Shown: positions 8,687 through 18,286, numbered from the stretch's first letter. The stretch is 64,000 nucleotides of DNA from Holzapfeliella saturejae (GCF_037546065.1 NZ_JAWMWG010000001.1:620001-684000), one strand, 5' to 3'. Notes: generated by a model not told the origin, from the sequence alone. Translations and numbers: made by a program.

Positions 8687-9613
8687 ATGAACGATCCAAT
8701 TAGAGAGAGTATGCTGAAAAAATCCAAAGCTGCAAGACGCGAAACCTTTGGAAAAACAATATCATTTTTAGCAATAGCTATTATTGTAGCTGTTGTTGCA
8801 GCCATTTTTTATTTTGTAGCCTCAAAAGGAATTTCAACCTTTACACAAAATGGTGTTAATTTTTGGGACTTCCTAACAGGAAATACATGGAATCCAGGTG
8901 CTAAAGGTGCTGACGGTAAGCCACTTGTTGGTGCTTTACCTATGATTTTAGGGTCATTTTTAGTGACGATTTTAGCGGCCGTTGTTGCAACTCCTTTTGC
9001 GATTGCTGCAGCTATCTTTATGACTGAAGTTGCCGGGAAAAAAGGTGCGAGAATCTTACAACCTGTAATTGAACTACTTGTAGGTATTCCATCAGTTGTT
9101 TATGGGTTTATTGGATTATCAGTTATCGTGCCTTTTGTTCGATCAGTTTTTGGAGGGACAGGTTTTGGTATTTTAGCAGGGACATTTGTACTGTTTGTTA
9201 TGATTTTACCAACTGTAACTTCGATGACAGTCGATGCCTTGCGTTCAGTACCTAGACATTATCGTGAAGCCTCTTATGCCTTAGCTGCTACTAGATGGCA
9301 AACAATTTATAAAGTTATTTTGCGTTCTGCTATGCCAGGCATTTTAACAGCTATCGTGTTTGGGATGGCGCGTGCCTTTGGTGAAGCTTTAGCGGTTCAA
9401 ATGGTTATTGGTAATGCCTTTACTGTTCCTAATAGTTTAACGACACCAGCCTCAACTTTAACTAGTGTACTAACCATGGGAATGGGGAACTCAGTAATGG
9501 GAACATTGAGCAATAATGCTCTTTGGTCACTTGCTTTAATCTTATTGATGATGTCTCTAATCTTTAACTTAGTGATTAGATGGATTGGTAACAAAGGAGG
9601 AAACACTAAATAA
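8687..9613 (+). CDS. pstC: Phosphate ABC transporter permease PstC
   Basis: One of two membrane permeases of the high-affinity phosphate importer. The 308-residue protein has a cytoplasmic basic N-terminus, about six transmembrane helices and the inner-membrane permease EAA-type loop (REASYALAATRWQTI) that docks to the ATPase. AAGAGGTGTG lies before ATG. Its stop codon overlaps the pstA start (TAATG at 9611-9615), implying coupled translation and equal subunit amounts. Confidence 0.95.
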   Translation: MNDPIRESMLKKSKAARRETFGKTISFLAIAIIVAVVAAIFYFVASKGISTFTQNGVNFWDFLTGNTWNPGAKGADGKPLVGALPMILGSFLVTILAAVVATPFAIAAAIFMTEVAGKKGARILQPVIELLVGIPSVVYGFIGLSVIVPFVRSVFGGTGFGILAGTFVLFVMILPTVTSMTVDALRSVPRHYREASYALAATRWQTIYKVILRSAMPGILTAIVFGMARAFGEALAVQMVIGNAFTVPNSLTTPASTLTSVLTMGMGNSVMGTLSNNALWSLALILLMMSLIFNLVIRWIGNKGGNTK

Positions 9614-10500
9614 TGAGTCCAAAACGCGTTGACAAAATAGCAACAGGTGTTATTTATGCTATGGCAGGAATCATTGTGTTGATTTTAGCTGCTTTACTGG
9701 CATATATTTTGATAAATGGATTACCTCACGTTAGTTGGTCATTTATTGTGTCACCTTCACGAGTTTTTGAAGCTGGTGGTGGGATTGCTGCACAGCTTTT
9801 TAACTCCTTTTATTTACTAGTTCTATCTATGATTATTTCAATTCCGCTTTCAATTCTAGCTGGAATTTTTCTTTCAGAATATGCACCTAAAAATAAATTA
9901 ACTGATTTTGTAAGAACAGCAATCGAAATTTTGAGTTCATTGCCTTCAGTTGTTGTGGGATTATTTGGATTTTTAGTATTTGTTATTCAATTCAAAATTG
10001 GATTTTCAATTATCTCTGGAGCACTAGCCTTAACACTATTTAACCTACCACTGTTAACACGTAATGTAGAAGAATCTTTACAATCAATTCACTTTACACA
10101 GCGTGAAGCAGGATATGCCTTAGGATTATCACGTTGGGAAACGGTAACACGAGTTATTATTCCTGAAGCATTGCCAAGTTTGATTACAGGGATTATTTTA
10201 GGAGCTGGACGTGTTTTTGGTGAAGCGGCAGCGTTAATTTATACTGCAGGTCAAAGCTCACCTGCGTTAAACTTTTCAAATTGGAATCCATTGTACATCA
10301 ACAGTCCTTTGAATCCATTTAGACCAGCAGAAACACTAGCTGTTCACATTTGGAAGATTAATGGCGAGGGAATTATTCCTGATTTAAATGCGGTATCAAC
10401 AGCTTCTTCAGCAATTTTAATTTTAGCCGTTTTAATTTTTAACTTAATAGCTAGAAGCTGGGGTAGAAGATTATACAAACGTTTAACAGGTGCTAACTAA
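9613..10500 (+). CDS. pstA: Phosphate ABC transporter permease PstA
   Basis: Second permease of the phosphate importer, 295 residues, with six predicted transmembrane segments and the EAA-type coupling loop REAGYALGLSRWETV. It overlaps pstC by one base and is followed at 10 bp by pstB1. Domain length and motif position are those expected for PstA, and order pstC-pstA-pstB is standard. Confidence 0.95.
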   Translation: MSPKRVDKIATGVIYAMAGIIVLILAALLAYILINGLPHVSWSFIVSPSRVFEAGGGIAAQLFNSFYLLVLSMIISIPLSILAGIFLSEYAPKNKLTDFVRTAIEILSSLPSVVVGLFGFLVFVIQFKIGFSIISGALALTLFNLPLLTRNVEESLQSIHFTQREAGYALGLSRWETVTRVIIPEALPSLITGIILGAGRVFGEAAALIYTAGQSSPALNFSNWNPLYINSPLNPFRPAETLAVHIWKINGEGIIPDLNAVSTASSAILILAVLIFNLIARSWGRRLYKRLTGAN

Positions 10501-10510
10501 GGAGAGACTT

Positions 10511-11317
10511 ATGGCAGAAGAAAGACTAACCAAAAATATTCAAAAGCTAGACGAAAATAAGCATGAAATCGCATTATCTACCAAAGACTTACACGTTAGT
10601 TATGGTGACCACGAAGCGATTCATGGTGTTGACTTACAATTTGAACGTTATAAAATTACTGCCTTAATTGGGGCTTCAGGTTCTGGTAAGTCAACTTATT
10701 TAAGAGCACTAAATCGTATGCATGATAATATTGCCAATACCTCAGTGACAGGTGAAATTTACTATCGTGGACTAGATATTAATCGTGATAATATCGATGT
10801 CTATGAAATGCATAAACATATCGGAATGGTATTTCAAAGACCTAATCCATTTTCTAAATCAATTTATGATAACATTACTTTTGCGCTTAAAAGACATGGT
10901 ATACGCAATAAAAAACAACTAGATGAAATTGTTGAAACATCACTCAAGCAAGCCGCTTTGTGGGATCAAGTTAAAGATGATCTTCATAAAAGTGCTTTAG
11001 CCTTGTCAGGTGGACAACAACAAAGATTGTGTATTGCACGAGCAATCGCAATGAAACCAGATATTCTACTCTTAGATGAACCAGCTAGTGCGTTAGATCC
11101 TATTTCAGCCTCAAAAGTTGAAGAAACATTAATGGAACTTAAAAAGCATTATACAATTGTAATTGTGACTCACAATATGCAACAAGCTGCTAGAATTAGT
11201 GATCGTACAGCCTTTTTCCACTTAGGTGATGCAATTGAATATGATGAAACACGTAAGATTTTTACTAGACCAAAAGTAAAATTAACTGAAGATTATGTAT
11301 CAGGACACTTTGGATAG
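10511..11317 (+). CDS. pstB1: Phosphate ABC transporter ATPase (first PstB)
   Basis: ATPase subunit of the phosphate importer, 268 residues. Walker A GASGSGKST is at 54-62, the ABC signature LSGGQQQR and Walker B ILLLDEP follow in the expected order, and the H-loop is TVIVTHNM-like. ATG 10511 is preferred because AAGGAGAG lies immediately upstream; a longer in-frame start at 10490 lies within pstA. Compared with pstB2 it has an N-terminal extension of about 20 charged residues and GAS rather than GPS in Walker A. Two consecutive pstB genes are common in Lactobacillales; whether they form hetero- or homodimers is unknown. Confidence 0.94.
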   Translation: MAEERLTKNIQKLDENKHEIALSTKDLHVSYGDHEAIHGVDLQFERYKITALIGASGSGKSTYLRALNRMHDNIANTSVTGEIYYRGLDINRDNIDVYEMHKHIGMVFQRPNPFSKSIYDNITFALKRHGIRNKKQLDEIVETSLKQAALWDQVKDDLHKSALALSGGQQQRLCIARAIAMKPDILLLDEPASALDPISASKVEETLMELKKHYTIVIVTHNMQQAARISDRTAFFHLGDAIEYDETRKIFTRPKVKLTEDYVSGHFG

Positions 11318-11330
11318 GTAGGTAAAGCAA

Positions 11331-12089
11331 ATGACAAAACCAATTATTTCAACACAAGATGTACATCTGTTTTATGGCAAAAAAGAAGTGCTAAAAGGGA
11401 TTTCAATGGATTTTTATCCAAATGAAATTACAGCGTTAATCGGTCCTAGTGGGAGTGGTAAGTCAACGCTACTCCGTTCACTCAATCGGATGAATGATTT
11501 ACAAGATGATGTAACGGTGACAGGGTCTGTTAATATTGATGGTAAGAATATTTATGCGCCAACAACTAATAAAGTTGATTTGAGAAAGCGTGTCGGTATG
11601 GTATTTCAACAACCTAACCCTTTTCCTTTTTCTGTCTATGAAAACGTTGCTTATGGTCTAAAACTTGAAAAGAAACATACCAAAGAAGAAATCGATCGAA
11701 TCGTAGAAGAAAGTCTAAAAGCGGCAGCTGTTTGGGATGATGTTAAAGATAAATTACATGAAAGTGCGTTGTCACTTTCCGGTGGACAACAACAAAGAGT
11801 TTGTATTGCTCGTGTTTTAGCTGTGCATCCTGAAGTTATTTTATTAGATGAACCAACTAGTGCGCTAGATCCTATTTCAAGTGGAAAAATCGAAAATATG
11901 TTATTATCGTTGAAAGACGAATATACAATTGTTATCGTAACTCACAACATGGGACAAGCATCTCGAATTTCTGATAAAACAGGGTTCTTTTTGGATGGTA
12001 ATTTGGTAGAATATAATAAGACAAAACACATCTTTATGACACCGTCTGAAAAAGAAACAGATGATTATATTTCTGGTCGATTTGGTTAA
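11331..12089 (+). CDS. pstB2: Phosphate ABC transporter ATPase (second PstB)
   Basis: Second ATPase of the phosphate importer, 252 residues, with Walker A GPSGSGKST at 38-46, a Q-loop in MVFQQPNPF, signature LSGGQQQR and Walker B VILLDEP. It is 13 bp after pstB1 and clearly a paralogue of it, so the pair likely arose by an old duplication. phoU follows after 23 bp with a strong ribosome site. Confidence 0.95.
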   Translation: MTKPIISTQDVHLFYGKKEVLKGISMDFYPNEITALIGPSGSGKSTLLRSLNRMNDLQDDVTVTGSVNIDGKNIYAPTTNKVDLRKRVGMVFQQPNPFPFSVYENVAYGLKLEKKHTKEEIDRIVEESLKAAAVWDDVKDKLHESALSLSGGQQQRVCIARVLAVHPEVILLDEPTSALDPISSGKIENMLLSLKDEYTIVIVTHNMGQASRISDKTGFFLDGNLVEYNKTKHIFMTPSEKETDDYISGRFG

Positions 12090-12112
12090 TCCAATAAGGG
12101 AGGAGAACTATT

Positions 12113-12796
12113 GTGAGATCAAATTTTGAAAAAGAATTACATGAATTACATGATAATTTTGGTCGCATGGGTCGATTAGTCAGTGAAAACATTGGCCGTG
12201 CAGTTAAATCTTTCATTGATCATGATAAACAACAAGCACAATACGTGATTGATACTGATCCAAGTATTAATGGTATTGAAGTTGAGTTAGAAAAGAAATC
12301 GTTTGAAATGATTGCCTTGCAACAACCTGTTACAACCGATTTAAGAAATATTGTAACAATTATGAAAGCCAGTTCTGACCTTGAACGCATGGCTGATCAT
12401 GCTGTAAGTATTGCTAAAGCAACAATTAAAGTTAAAGGTGAAGCTCGTGTATACGGCATCGAAGATGAAATTGCCCACACAGCTGACTTAGTGATTCAAC
12501 TCGTGATTGATGCATTAGAAGCTTACCGTGTTCAAGACGATCAATGGGCTCGTGAAATTGCAAAACAAGATATTTCAATTGATAAACAAGCTAAAAAAAT
12601 TAATGCACATATTATCAGTGAAATGAAAAAAGATCCCGATACAATTTTAGGTAACACTTATTACATGTTGGTAACTAGTTACTTAGAACGTATTGGTGAT
12701 TATGCAACTAATATTTGTGAATGGGTTGTCTACTTAAAAACTGGTAAATTAATTGAGTTAAATAACCATGTTAAACAAGATAGCCAAGATAACTAA
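12113..12796 (+). CDS. phoU: Phosphate signalling regulator PhoU
   Basis: A 227-residue all-helical PhoU made of two three-helix repeats. It links PstSCAB activity to phosphate signalling and restrains uptake. The repeats carry the metal-coordinating acidic motifs LERMADHA (near 92) and LERIGDYATN (near 183). Translation starts at GTG 12113 behind GGGAGGAG; no nearby ATG fits. It is the last gene of the pst operon and is followed by a strong terminator. No phoPR two-component genes are in the window, so the signalling partner is unseen. Confidence 0.95.
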   Translation: MRSNFEKELHELHDNFGRMGRLVSENIGRAVKSFIDHDKQQAQYVIDTDPSINGIEVELEKKSFEMIALQQPVTTDLRNIVTIMKASSDLERMADHAVSIAKATIKVKGEARVYGIEDEIAHTADLVIQLVIDALEAYRVQDDQWAREIAKQDISIDKQAKKINAHIISEMKKDPDTILGNTYYMLVTSYLERIGDYATNICEWVVYLKTGKLIELNNHVKQDSQDN

Positions 12797-12824
12797 AAGC
12801 TGACATTAGATGTCAGCTTTTTTT
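12796..12824 (+). terminator. Intrinsic terminator after phoU
   Basis: Perfect 11-bp stem (796-806 with 810-820), three-base loop and T run. It ends the pst-phoU transcript just 18 bp before the next start codon. Confidence 0.92.
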
Positions 12825-12842
12825 GTTTAGGGGGGGATTAGA

Positions 12843-14663
12843 GTGTCGGTTATTGAATCAGTAAGAGCAACACTTAAAGAATTGCGAAAAAATTTCTCAA
12901 TTATTGTACTGCTTTACTTAGTTGTTGATATCATTTTGTTAGGGCTAATTGTTCCTTTTACAAATGCAGCTACTAGTTTTTTAGCCAAGCTGTTTGAAGT
13001 AGAATACATTGCCTATGATAATATTCTAGCGATTATCTCTCATGATATTTTATTTATCATTGTGATGCTGCTGTTATTACTGGGGATTTTGTTTATCGTT
13101 TTTTTACAGTTTTCAGTTTTGCTTAACGGTATTCGACAAATTGTGCATCTTAATCAGATAAATCTTGAAACATTATGCCAGGATGTCAAAAATAGTTTAC
13201 GAAGTTTAAACTTAAAAACAATTCCATTTTTCATCTTCTATGCTTTAGTCATTATTCCATTTTCTGATTTTATTTTTTCTTCGCCGCTATTAAGTAAGGT
13301 AAAGATTCCTCAATTTGTGATGTTGTTTATTACACAAAATCCCGTTATTGCGCTAGTTTTAGTTATTTTAACTGGTATTTTAATTTATGTGGAAGTGCGA
13401 TTTGTTTTACTGTTACCGATTATGTCGTTTAATTGGCGTCGCCCAAAAAGATTAATTAGGAATTGTTTAAAAGCCACTCAGCGTAGTTTTTGGAAGATTT
13501 TACTTCGAATTCTAATTCCAGCGGGTATTTTTGCTGTAATCAATTTAGTTTTGATGGCGTTATGGATAGTGTTATCCATTGTAACAGAGCAGCTGATACC
13601 ACAATATGCATTTGTATTCGGGCAAGTTCTTCTGGTTTTAATTCAGTTAACACAAGTTATCACCACAATATTGTCGACGGCTTCTGTGATGATAGTTTTA
13701 CTCCAACTATATGAGGAAAAAGAAGATATTGTAGCCAAAAATGTCAATTATCAGATTAATTATTCTGAGATAAGCAAACAAAAACTGATTTATCGTCTTT
13801 TTATTGGTCTATCAATTCTTTTGATTGCTGTACGTGTTACTTATTCAAATTACAGTTATCTCAAAAATCCAGGGTTTAATAATGTTACAATTATCTCGCA
13901 TAGGGGATTAGATGAAGACAATGGTGTGCAAAATACAATTCCGGCACTAATGTACGTCATTCCTGAAAAGCCAGATTATGTTGAAATGGACATTCATATG
14001 ACAAAAGATCACCAATTTGTGGTGATGCATGATAATAATTTATCTGCACTAACAGGCACAAATGCGCATGTTCATGACTTAACTTTAGCAGAACTTAAGA
14101 AATTGACAGTTTCAGAAAATAATCAACATGCCCCGTTAGCTTCGTTTGATGAGTATCTACAGACAGCTAATCAATACAATCAAAAGTTATTAATTGAAAT
14201 CAAAACAGACAAGGGAGATAATCCGACTGAAGTAGTGAATGTATTTAACCAAAAATATCAGCAAGATGTTTTGCAACATCACCATAAAATTCATTCACTT
14301 TCAGCAAAAGTTGTGACAGAATTAAAGAAAATCAATTCCAAGTTTGATGTGAATTATATTACAACCTATAATATATTCACACCAACTTTAGAGGTTAATG
14401 GTTATAGTATGGAGTCTTCAACTTTAAATCGTTATTTAGTGTTGAAAGCACACCAAAATCATCAAAATGTGTATGCTTGGGATATTAATGATGTTGCAGA
14501 CATCCATTTAATGATGCTTTATCGCGTGGACGGATTGATTACTGATAATTTGAAGGAAGTTAAAGAAAATGTAAATGAATTAAAAAATGCAACTTCTATT
14601 ACACAAAAGCTTGTTATATACATTGGTGAAATTAATGGTTTAAAAAATTATTTAGTAAATTAA
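12843..14663 (+). CDS. Membrane-anchored glycerophosphodiester phosphodiesterase
   Basis: A 606-residue two-part protein. Residues 1 to about 340 hold roughly eight hydrophobic helices of the GDPD membrane-domain family; residues 345-590 form a GDPD TIM barrel. Catalytic pieces are visible: H353-R354-G355, E381 and D383 in VEMDIHMT, and H396-D397 in VVMHD. The family hydrolyses glycerophosphodiesters to glycerol-3-phosphate and an alcohol; related fusions are implicated in lipoteichoic acid or phospholipid turnover. The substrate is not determined by sequence. GTG start behind a G-rich ribosome site. Next to pst, its product could serve phosphate scavenging, but it follows a terminator and that link is inference. 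Confidence 0.85.
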   Translation: MSVIESVRATLKELRKNFSIIVLLYLVVDIILLGLIVPFTNAATSFLAKLFEVEYIAYDNILAIISHDILFIIVMLLLLLGILFIVFLQFSVLLNGIRQIVHLNQINLETLCQDVKNSLRSLNLKTIPFFIFYALVIIPFSDFIFSSPLLSKVKIPQFVMLFITQNPVIALVLVILTGILIYVEVRFVLLLPIMSFNWRRPKRLIRNCLKATQRSFWKILLRILIPAGIFAVINLVLMALWIVLSIVTEQLIPQYAFVFGQVLLVLIQLTQVITTILSTASVMIVLLQLYEEKEDIVAKNVNYQINYSEISKQKLIYRLFIGLSILLIAVRVTYSNYSYLKNPGFNNVTIISHRGLDEDNGVQNTIPALMYVIPEKPDYVEMDIHMTKDHQFVVMHDNNLSALTGTNAHVHDLTLAELKKLTVSENNQHAPLASFDEYLQTANQYNQKLLIEIKTDKGDNPTEVVNVFNQKYQQDVLQHHHKIHSLSAKVVTELKKINSKFDVNYITTYNIFTPTLEVNGYSMESSTLNRYLVLKAHQNHQNVYAWDINDVADIHLMMLYRVDGLITDNLKEVKENVNELKNATSITQKLVIYIGEINGLKNYLVN

Positions 14664-14674
14664 AGGAGAACAAC

Positions 14675-14968
14675 ATGTCAGTTTTTCTAATTGTAATGGG
14701 AATCTTATTTTTAATTATGTTAGTGGTTATTTTCTTTATGATGCTTGGATTAATCCTAACGGTGTTATTTAAGTTTATTTTGCCACTATTAATTATTTTT
14801 GGAATCGGTATGTGGATATATGTCGCTCATAATCGTCGTAAAGGAACGACTAAATTCAATAAAAGTTACTTTAAAAACAATCGCTATCATCGTTATTATC
14901 GCTCAAATTCAACACGTAAACATGCCGAAAATGTGACTGAAGAAAAGAAAGGAGAGACTCATGACTAA
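14675..14968 (+). CDS. Small membrane protein of unknown function
   Basis: A 97-residue protein whose first 50 residues are almost wholly hydrophobic, enough for two transmembrane helices, followed by a basic tail rich in Arg, Lys, His and Tyr (YHRYYR) and an acidic end. I do not recognise a named family. AAGGAGAAC precedes ATG, 11 bp after the phosphodiesterase gene, and its end overlaps the next gene by 8 bp. It is therefore translated with the phosphodiesterase and the YvlD-like protein. Position between these two, near hprK and lgt, matches the yvlABCD region of other Firmicutes, where envelope-stress proteins lie. Confidence 0.75.
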   Translation: MSVFLIVMGILFLIMLVVIFFMMLGLILTVLFKFILPLLIIFGIGMWIYVAHNRRKGTTKFNKSYFKNNRYHRYYRSNSTRKHAENVTEEKKGETHD

Positions 14969-15317
14969 GTTTATTGGTCGATCGCTTGTTAATGCTGTCG
15001 TTTTAATTGCACTTGCAGGTCTGTTTCCCAAAATGATTTATGTGGATAATTTACTTGCAGCGCTTGTTGTGGGGGTTGTCTTAACATTTTTAAATGCGAC
15101 ATTAACACCATTACTACAGTTTTTTGCCTTGCCATTAACGGTTTTAACGTTGGGACTATTTGCGCTGGTTATTAATGGGTTAACTCTTGCAATTGCGATT
15201 TCATTATCGGGTGGCGCAATTATGATAGCTAGTTTCTGGTCAACCATCATTTGTGCGATTATCATTACCTTTGTCCAAAGAATTGTCGGTAATTTTTTTC
15301 AGAACAATGTAAAATAA
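14961..15317 (+). CDS. yvlD: YvlD/phage-holin-4 superfamily membrane protein
   Basis: A 118-residue membrane protein with four hydrophobic segments and the family pattern LNATLTPLLQFFALPLTVLTLGLFALVINGL-like centre (read in pieces near residues 45-75). The family (DUF360/YvlD, four-helix membrane protein) is widespread, with no firmly established function; Bacillus yvlD neighbours envelope-stress genes and hprK. AAAGGAGAG precedes the ATG. hprK starts 77 bp downstream. It is not evidence for prophage DNA despite the holin name. Confidence 0.82.
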   Translation: MTKFIGRSLVNAVVLIALAGLFPKMIYVDNLLAALVVGVVLTFLNATLTPLLQFFALPLTVLTLGLFALVINGLTLAIAISLSGGAIMIASFWSTIICAIIITFVQRIVGNFFQNNVK

Positions 15318-15394
15318 AGTGAGATATTTCGAAAAATGACTCATAGAATGATAGAATAAGACTATATAGAATATCAGAAAGACGAGGGTTTGCG

Positions 15395-16351
15395 ATGTTA
15401 AATTACGTCAGCATGAAAGATTTTGCAAAAGATAATGACCTGACGGTTTTAGTCGGAGAAGAATACTTAGATAGTAAGCGAGTATATGTCAGCGACATTT
15501 CACGTCCAGGACTTGAGTTAACCGGTTACTTTGATTATTATCCGCATGAACGTATTCAATTATTTGGAATGACTGAGATTTCATTCGCTAATCAGTTAAC
15601 ACCTGATGAACGACTTGAAGTGTTCACTAAAATGTGTACAGAAAGTACACCTGTATTTTTGATTTCAAGAGACTTAACACCGCCCAAAGAGTTAGTTGAG
15701 GCTGCCGAGAAAAATAAAATGCCGGTACTAATTTCAAAATTACCAACAACACGATTATCAAGTGTGATTACAGATTACTTAGACTATAAATTAGCTGAAC
15801 GCCAAAGTATCCATGGTGTTTTAGTTGAAATTTATGGGACTGGAATTTTATTAACAGGTAATTCAGGAATTGGAAAAAGTGAAACAGCGCTTGAACTTGT
15901 TCAAAGAGGACATCGCTTGATTGCAGATGACCGTGTCGATGTTTTTCAACAAGATGAAAAAACAATCGTTGGAGAAGCACCTTCAATCCTAAAACACTTA
16001 CTTGAAATTCGCGGGATTGGAATCGTTGATGTGATGAACTTGTTTGGTGTAGGAGCTGTTAGACAATCAACCCCAGTATCTTTGATTATTAATCTTGAAA
16101 ATTGGGATCCAAAAGCTTCCTACGACCGTCTTGGTTCAGCAGATGATTATCAAACAATTTTTGATGTTGATGTACCCAAAATGACAATTCCAGTTAAAGT
16201 TGGACGTAATTTATCAATCATTATTGAAGTTGCTGCTATGAACTTTAGAGCTAAAAACTTAGGATTTGATGCGACAAAGGTATTTGAAAATCAGCTAACA
16301 GAACTTATTGAACAAAATAAGCAAAATAACCAGGGAGATGCAAATTCATGA
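15395..16351 (+). CDS. hprK: HPr kinase/phosphorylase
   Basis: Bifunctional sensor that phosphorylates or dephosphorylates HPr at Ser46, setting CcpA-dependent catabolite control and PTS activity. The 318-residue protein has the N-terminal MurF-like domain, Walker A GNSGIGKS at 155-162, the catalytic RLIADD near 174-179, and the HprK signature LEIRGIGIVDV at 203-213. Its stop overlaps the lgt start by four bases, the usual hprK-lgt coupling in Firmicutes. GACGAGGG lies upstream of ATG. Confidence 0.96.
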   Translation: MLNYVSMKDFAKDNDLTVLVGEEYLDSKRVYVSDISRPGLELTGYFDYYPHERIQLFGMTEISFANQLTPDERLEVFTKMCTESTPVFLISRDLTPPKELVEAAEKNKMPVLISKLPTTRLSSVITDYLDYKLAERQSIHGVLVEIYGTGILLTGNSGIGKSETALELVQRGHRLIADDRVDVFQQDEKTIVGEAPSILKHLLEIRGIGIVDVMNLFGVGAVRQSTPVSLIINLENWDPKASYDRLGSADDYQTIFDVDVPKMTIPVKVGRNLSIIIEVAAMNFRAKNLGFDATKVFENQLTELIEQNKQNNQGDANS

Positions 16352-17184
16352 TTAATTTTTTACAAGCGTTATCTCCGGTAGCCTTTAACCTAGGCCCTTT
16401 TAGCGTTAGATGGTATGGTATCATAATCATGACAGGTGTAGTTGTTGCAGTTTGGATGGCAACTCATGAAGCTAAAAAACGTCAAATTATGCCTGACGAT
16501 ATTATTGATTTGTTGTTTTTTATTTTGCCAATTGGATTTATTGGTGCACGATTATACTATGTTATTTTTCAGTGGCCAGAGTATGCACAAGAACCCGCTA
16601 AAATTTTTATGATTTGGCAAGGTGGTATTGCTATTTATGGGGGATTAATCGCTGGATTAATAACTTTAATCGTTTATACATATTATCGCCATTTACCTAC
16701 GTGGTTAATGCTTGATATCATTACACCCGGGGTTATGTTGGCACAAATTATGGGACGTTGGGGTAACTTTATGAATCAAGAAGCTTATGGAGCTGTGACT
16801 TCACTTGATTTCTTGAAGGGCTTACACTTACCAGATTTTATTATTCAACAAATGTTTATTGATGGTGCTTATCGTCAACCGACCTTTTTATATGAATCAT
16901 TCTTCAACTTAATTGGCTTAATACTGATTTTAGTGTTAAGACATAAAAAGCTATTTAAGCAAGGAGAAGTCGCACTATCGTACGTTTTATGGTACGCAGT
17001 TGTCAGATTCTTTGTTGAAGGCATGCGAACAGATAGTTTACTACTTGGCAGTATTCGAGTATCACAAGCTTTATCTGCTGTACTATTTGTCGTGGTAATT
17101 GCGATAATGATTTATCGTAGAAAAGTTGTCAAATCAAAAGATTATATAGCAGGTAGCGGTTTTAAATTTCCTTATAAACGCTAG
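16348..17184 (+). CDS. lgt: Prolipoprotein diacylglyceryl transferase
   Basis: Integral membrane enzyme of 278 residues that adds diacylglycerol from phosphatidylglycerol to the lipobox cysteine of prelipoproteins such as PstS in this window. Seven hydrophobic helices, the QGGIAIYGG motif near 91-99 and the Lgt signature GRWGNFMNQEAYG near 136-148 are present. The start overlaps hprK by four bases and the end meets the gpsA leader, making a hprK-lgt-gpsA operon. Confidence 0.96.
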   Translation: MINFLQALSPVAFNLGPFSVRWYGIIIMTGVVVAVWMATHEAKKRQIMPDDIIDLLFFILPIGFIGARLYYVIFQWPEYAQEPAKIFMIWQGGIAIYGGLIAGLITLIVYTYYRHLPTWLMLDIITPGVMLAQIMGRWGNFMNQEAYGAVTSLDFLKGLHLPDFIIQQMFIDGAYRQPTFLYESFFNLIGLILILVLRHKKLFKQGEVALSYVLWYAVVRFFVEGMRTDSLLLGSIRVSQALSAVLFVVVIAIMIYRRKVVKSKDYIAGSGFKFPYKR

Positions 17185-17204
17185 TGAAAAGGGGTATTGT
17201 TATT

Positions 17205-18215
17205 ATGAAAAAAATTACGGTATTAGGATCAGGATCATGGGGTAGTACATTAGCTAATATTTTAGCTGAAAATGATTACCAAGTTTGCTTGTACGGCATC
17301 GAAGAAGATGTTGCAGCAGAAATCAATAAATCTCAAACAAATAGTAAATATTTAGATAACTTCAAATTCAGCAAACCAATTACAGCGACAACAGATTTAG
17401 CTGAAGCTGTAAAAGAGACTTCAGGGATTTTATTTGTAATTCCAACAGCAGCTATTGCGAGTGTTTCAAAACAATTGAAGCCATTATTACCAACAGCTAA
17501 TAACCCAATTCTAATTAGTGCTACTAAAGGAATTGAACCAGGAACTAAACGTATTGTTTCTCAAATTCTTGAACAAGAGTTTGAGAAAGAAGTCGTAGAT
17601 AATTTGGTTGTTGTTTCAGGTCCAAGTCATGCTGAAAATGCTTCTCAAAAAGACTTAACAACACTTTCTGTTGCTTCTTATAACGAAGAAAATGCAAAAA
17701 CTGTTCAAAAAATGTTTACACGTGATTATGTTCGCCTTTATACAAATTCAGATCCTATTGGCGTTGAAGTTGGGGGAGCTATTAAAAATGTCTTGGCTTT
17801 AGCTGCTGGAATGATTGCCGGTAAGGGCTATGAAATCAATGCGTTAGCTGCTTTGATTACACGAGGCATTCGTGAATTAGCTTTAGTCGGTGAAGCTTTA
17901 GGTGGTCAAAAAGAAACATTTTATGGTCTTTCAGGAATTGGTGATTTAATTGTGACTGCTTCTAGTTCTAATTCAAGAAATTGGCGTGCAGGTAAACAAT
18001 TAGCTGAAGGACAAAACTTAGATGATGTAGTTAATAACATGGGAATGGTTGTTGAAGGGGTTAAAACCGCTCAAGCTGTTCATGAACTAGCTGAAGAATT
18101 GAAGTTAGATTTACCAATTTCAGAAGCTGTTTATCGTGTACTATATGAACAAACTAAAGTTGAAGACGAAATCACTAATATGATGCATCGACCACTAAAA
18201 CGAGAATTTCAATAA
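17205..18215 (+). CDS. gpsA: NAD(P)-dependent glycerol-3-phosphate dehydrogenase
   Basis: Reduces dihydroxyacetone phosphate to sn-glycerol-3-phosphate, the backbone for phospholipids and lipoteichoic acid. About 336 residues: the N-terminal Rossmann motif LGSGSWGS at 6-13, a central VSGPSHAENA, and the C-terminal catalytic region with GGAIKNVLALAAG (catalytic Lys) and SGIGDLIVT. I chose ATG 17205, with AAAAGGGG well placed; the in-frame GTG at 17184 overlaps lgt and its stop. Last gene of the hprK operon; a separate promoter for trxB follows. Confidence 0.95.
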   Translation: MKKITVLGSGSWGSTLANILAENDYQVCLYGIEEDVAAEINKSQTNSKYLDNFKFSKPITATTDLAEAVKETSGILFVIPTAAIASVSKQLKPLLPTANNPILISATKGIEPGTKRIVSQILEQEFEKEVVDNLVVVSGPSHAENASQKDLTTLSVASYNEENAKTVQKMFTRDYVRLYTNSDPIGVEVGGAIKNVLALAAGMIAGKGYEINALAALITRGIRELALVGEALGGQKETFYGLSGIGDLIVTASSSNSRNWRAGKQLAEGQNLDDVVNNMGMVVEGVKTAQAVHELAEELKLDLPISEAVYRVLYEQTKVEDEITNMMHRPLKREFQ

Positions 18216-18221
18216 TAGGTT

Positions 18222-18250
18222 TTGCAAAATAAGTTGAAATGGGATATAAT
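18222..18250 (+). promoter_or_regulatory. SigA-type promoter of trxB
   Basis: TTGCAA 18222-18227 and TATAAT 18245-18250 with 17-bp spacing, 36 bp before the trxB start. Good match to consensus. Confidence 0.85.
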
Positions 18251-18286
18251 CTCTATATACTTATTTTTAGTAAGTGAGGAGATACT

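Noticed and set aside
14961..15317. Phage holin, hinting at prophage
   Set aside because: The protein belongs to the chromosomal YvlD family and lies in a conserved hprK neighbourhood; no phage genes nearby.
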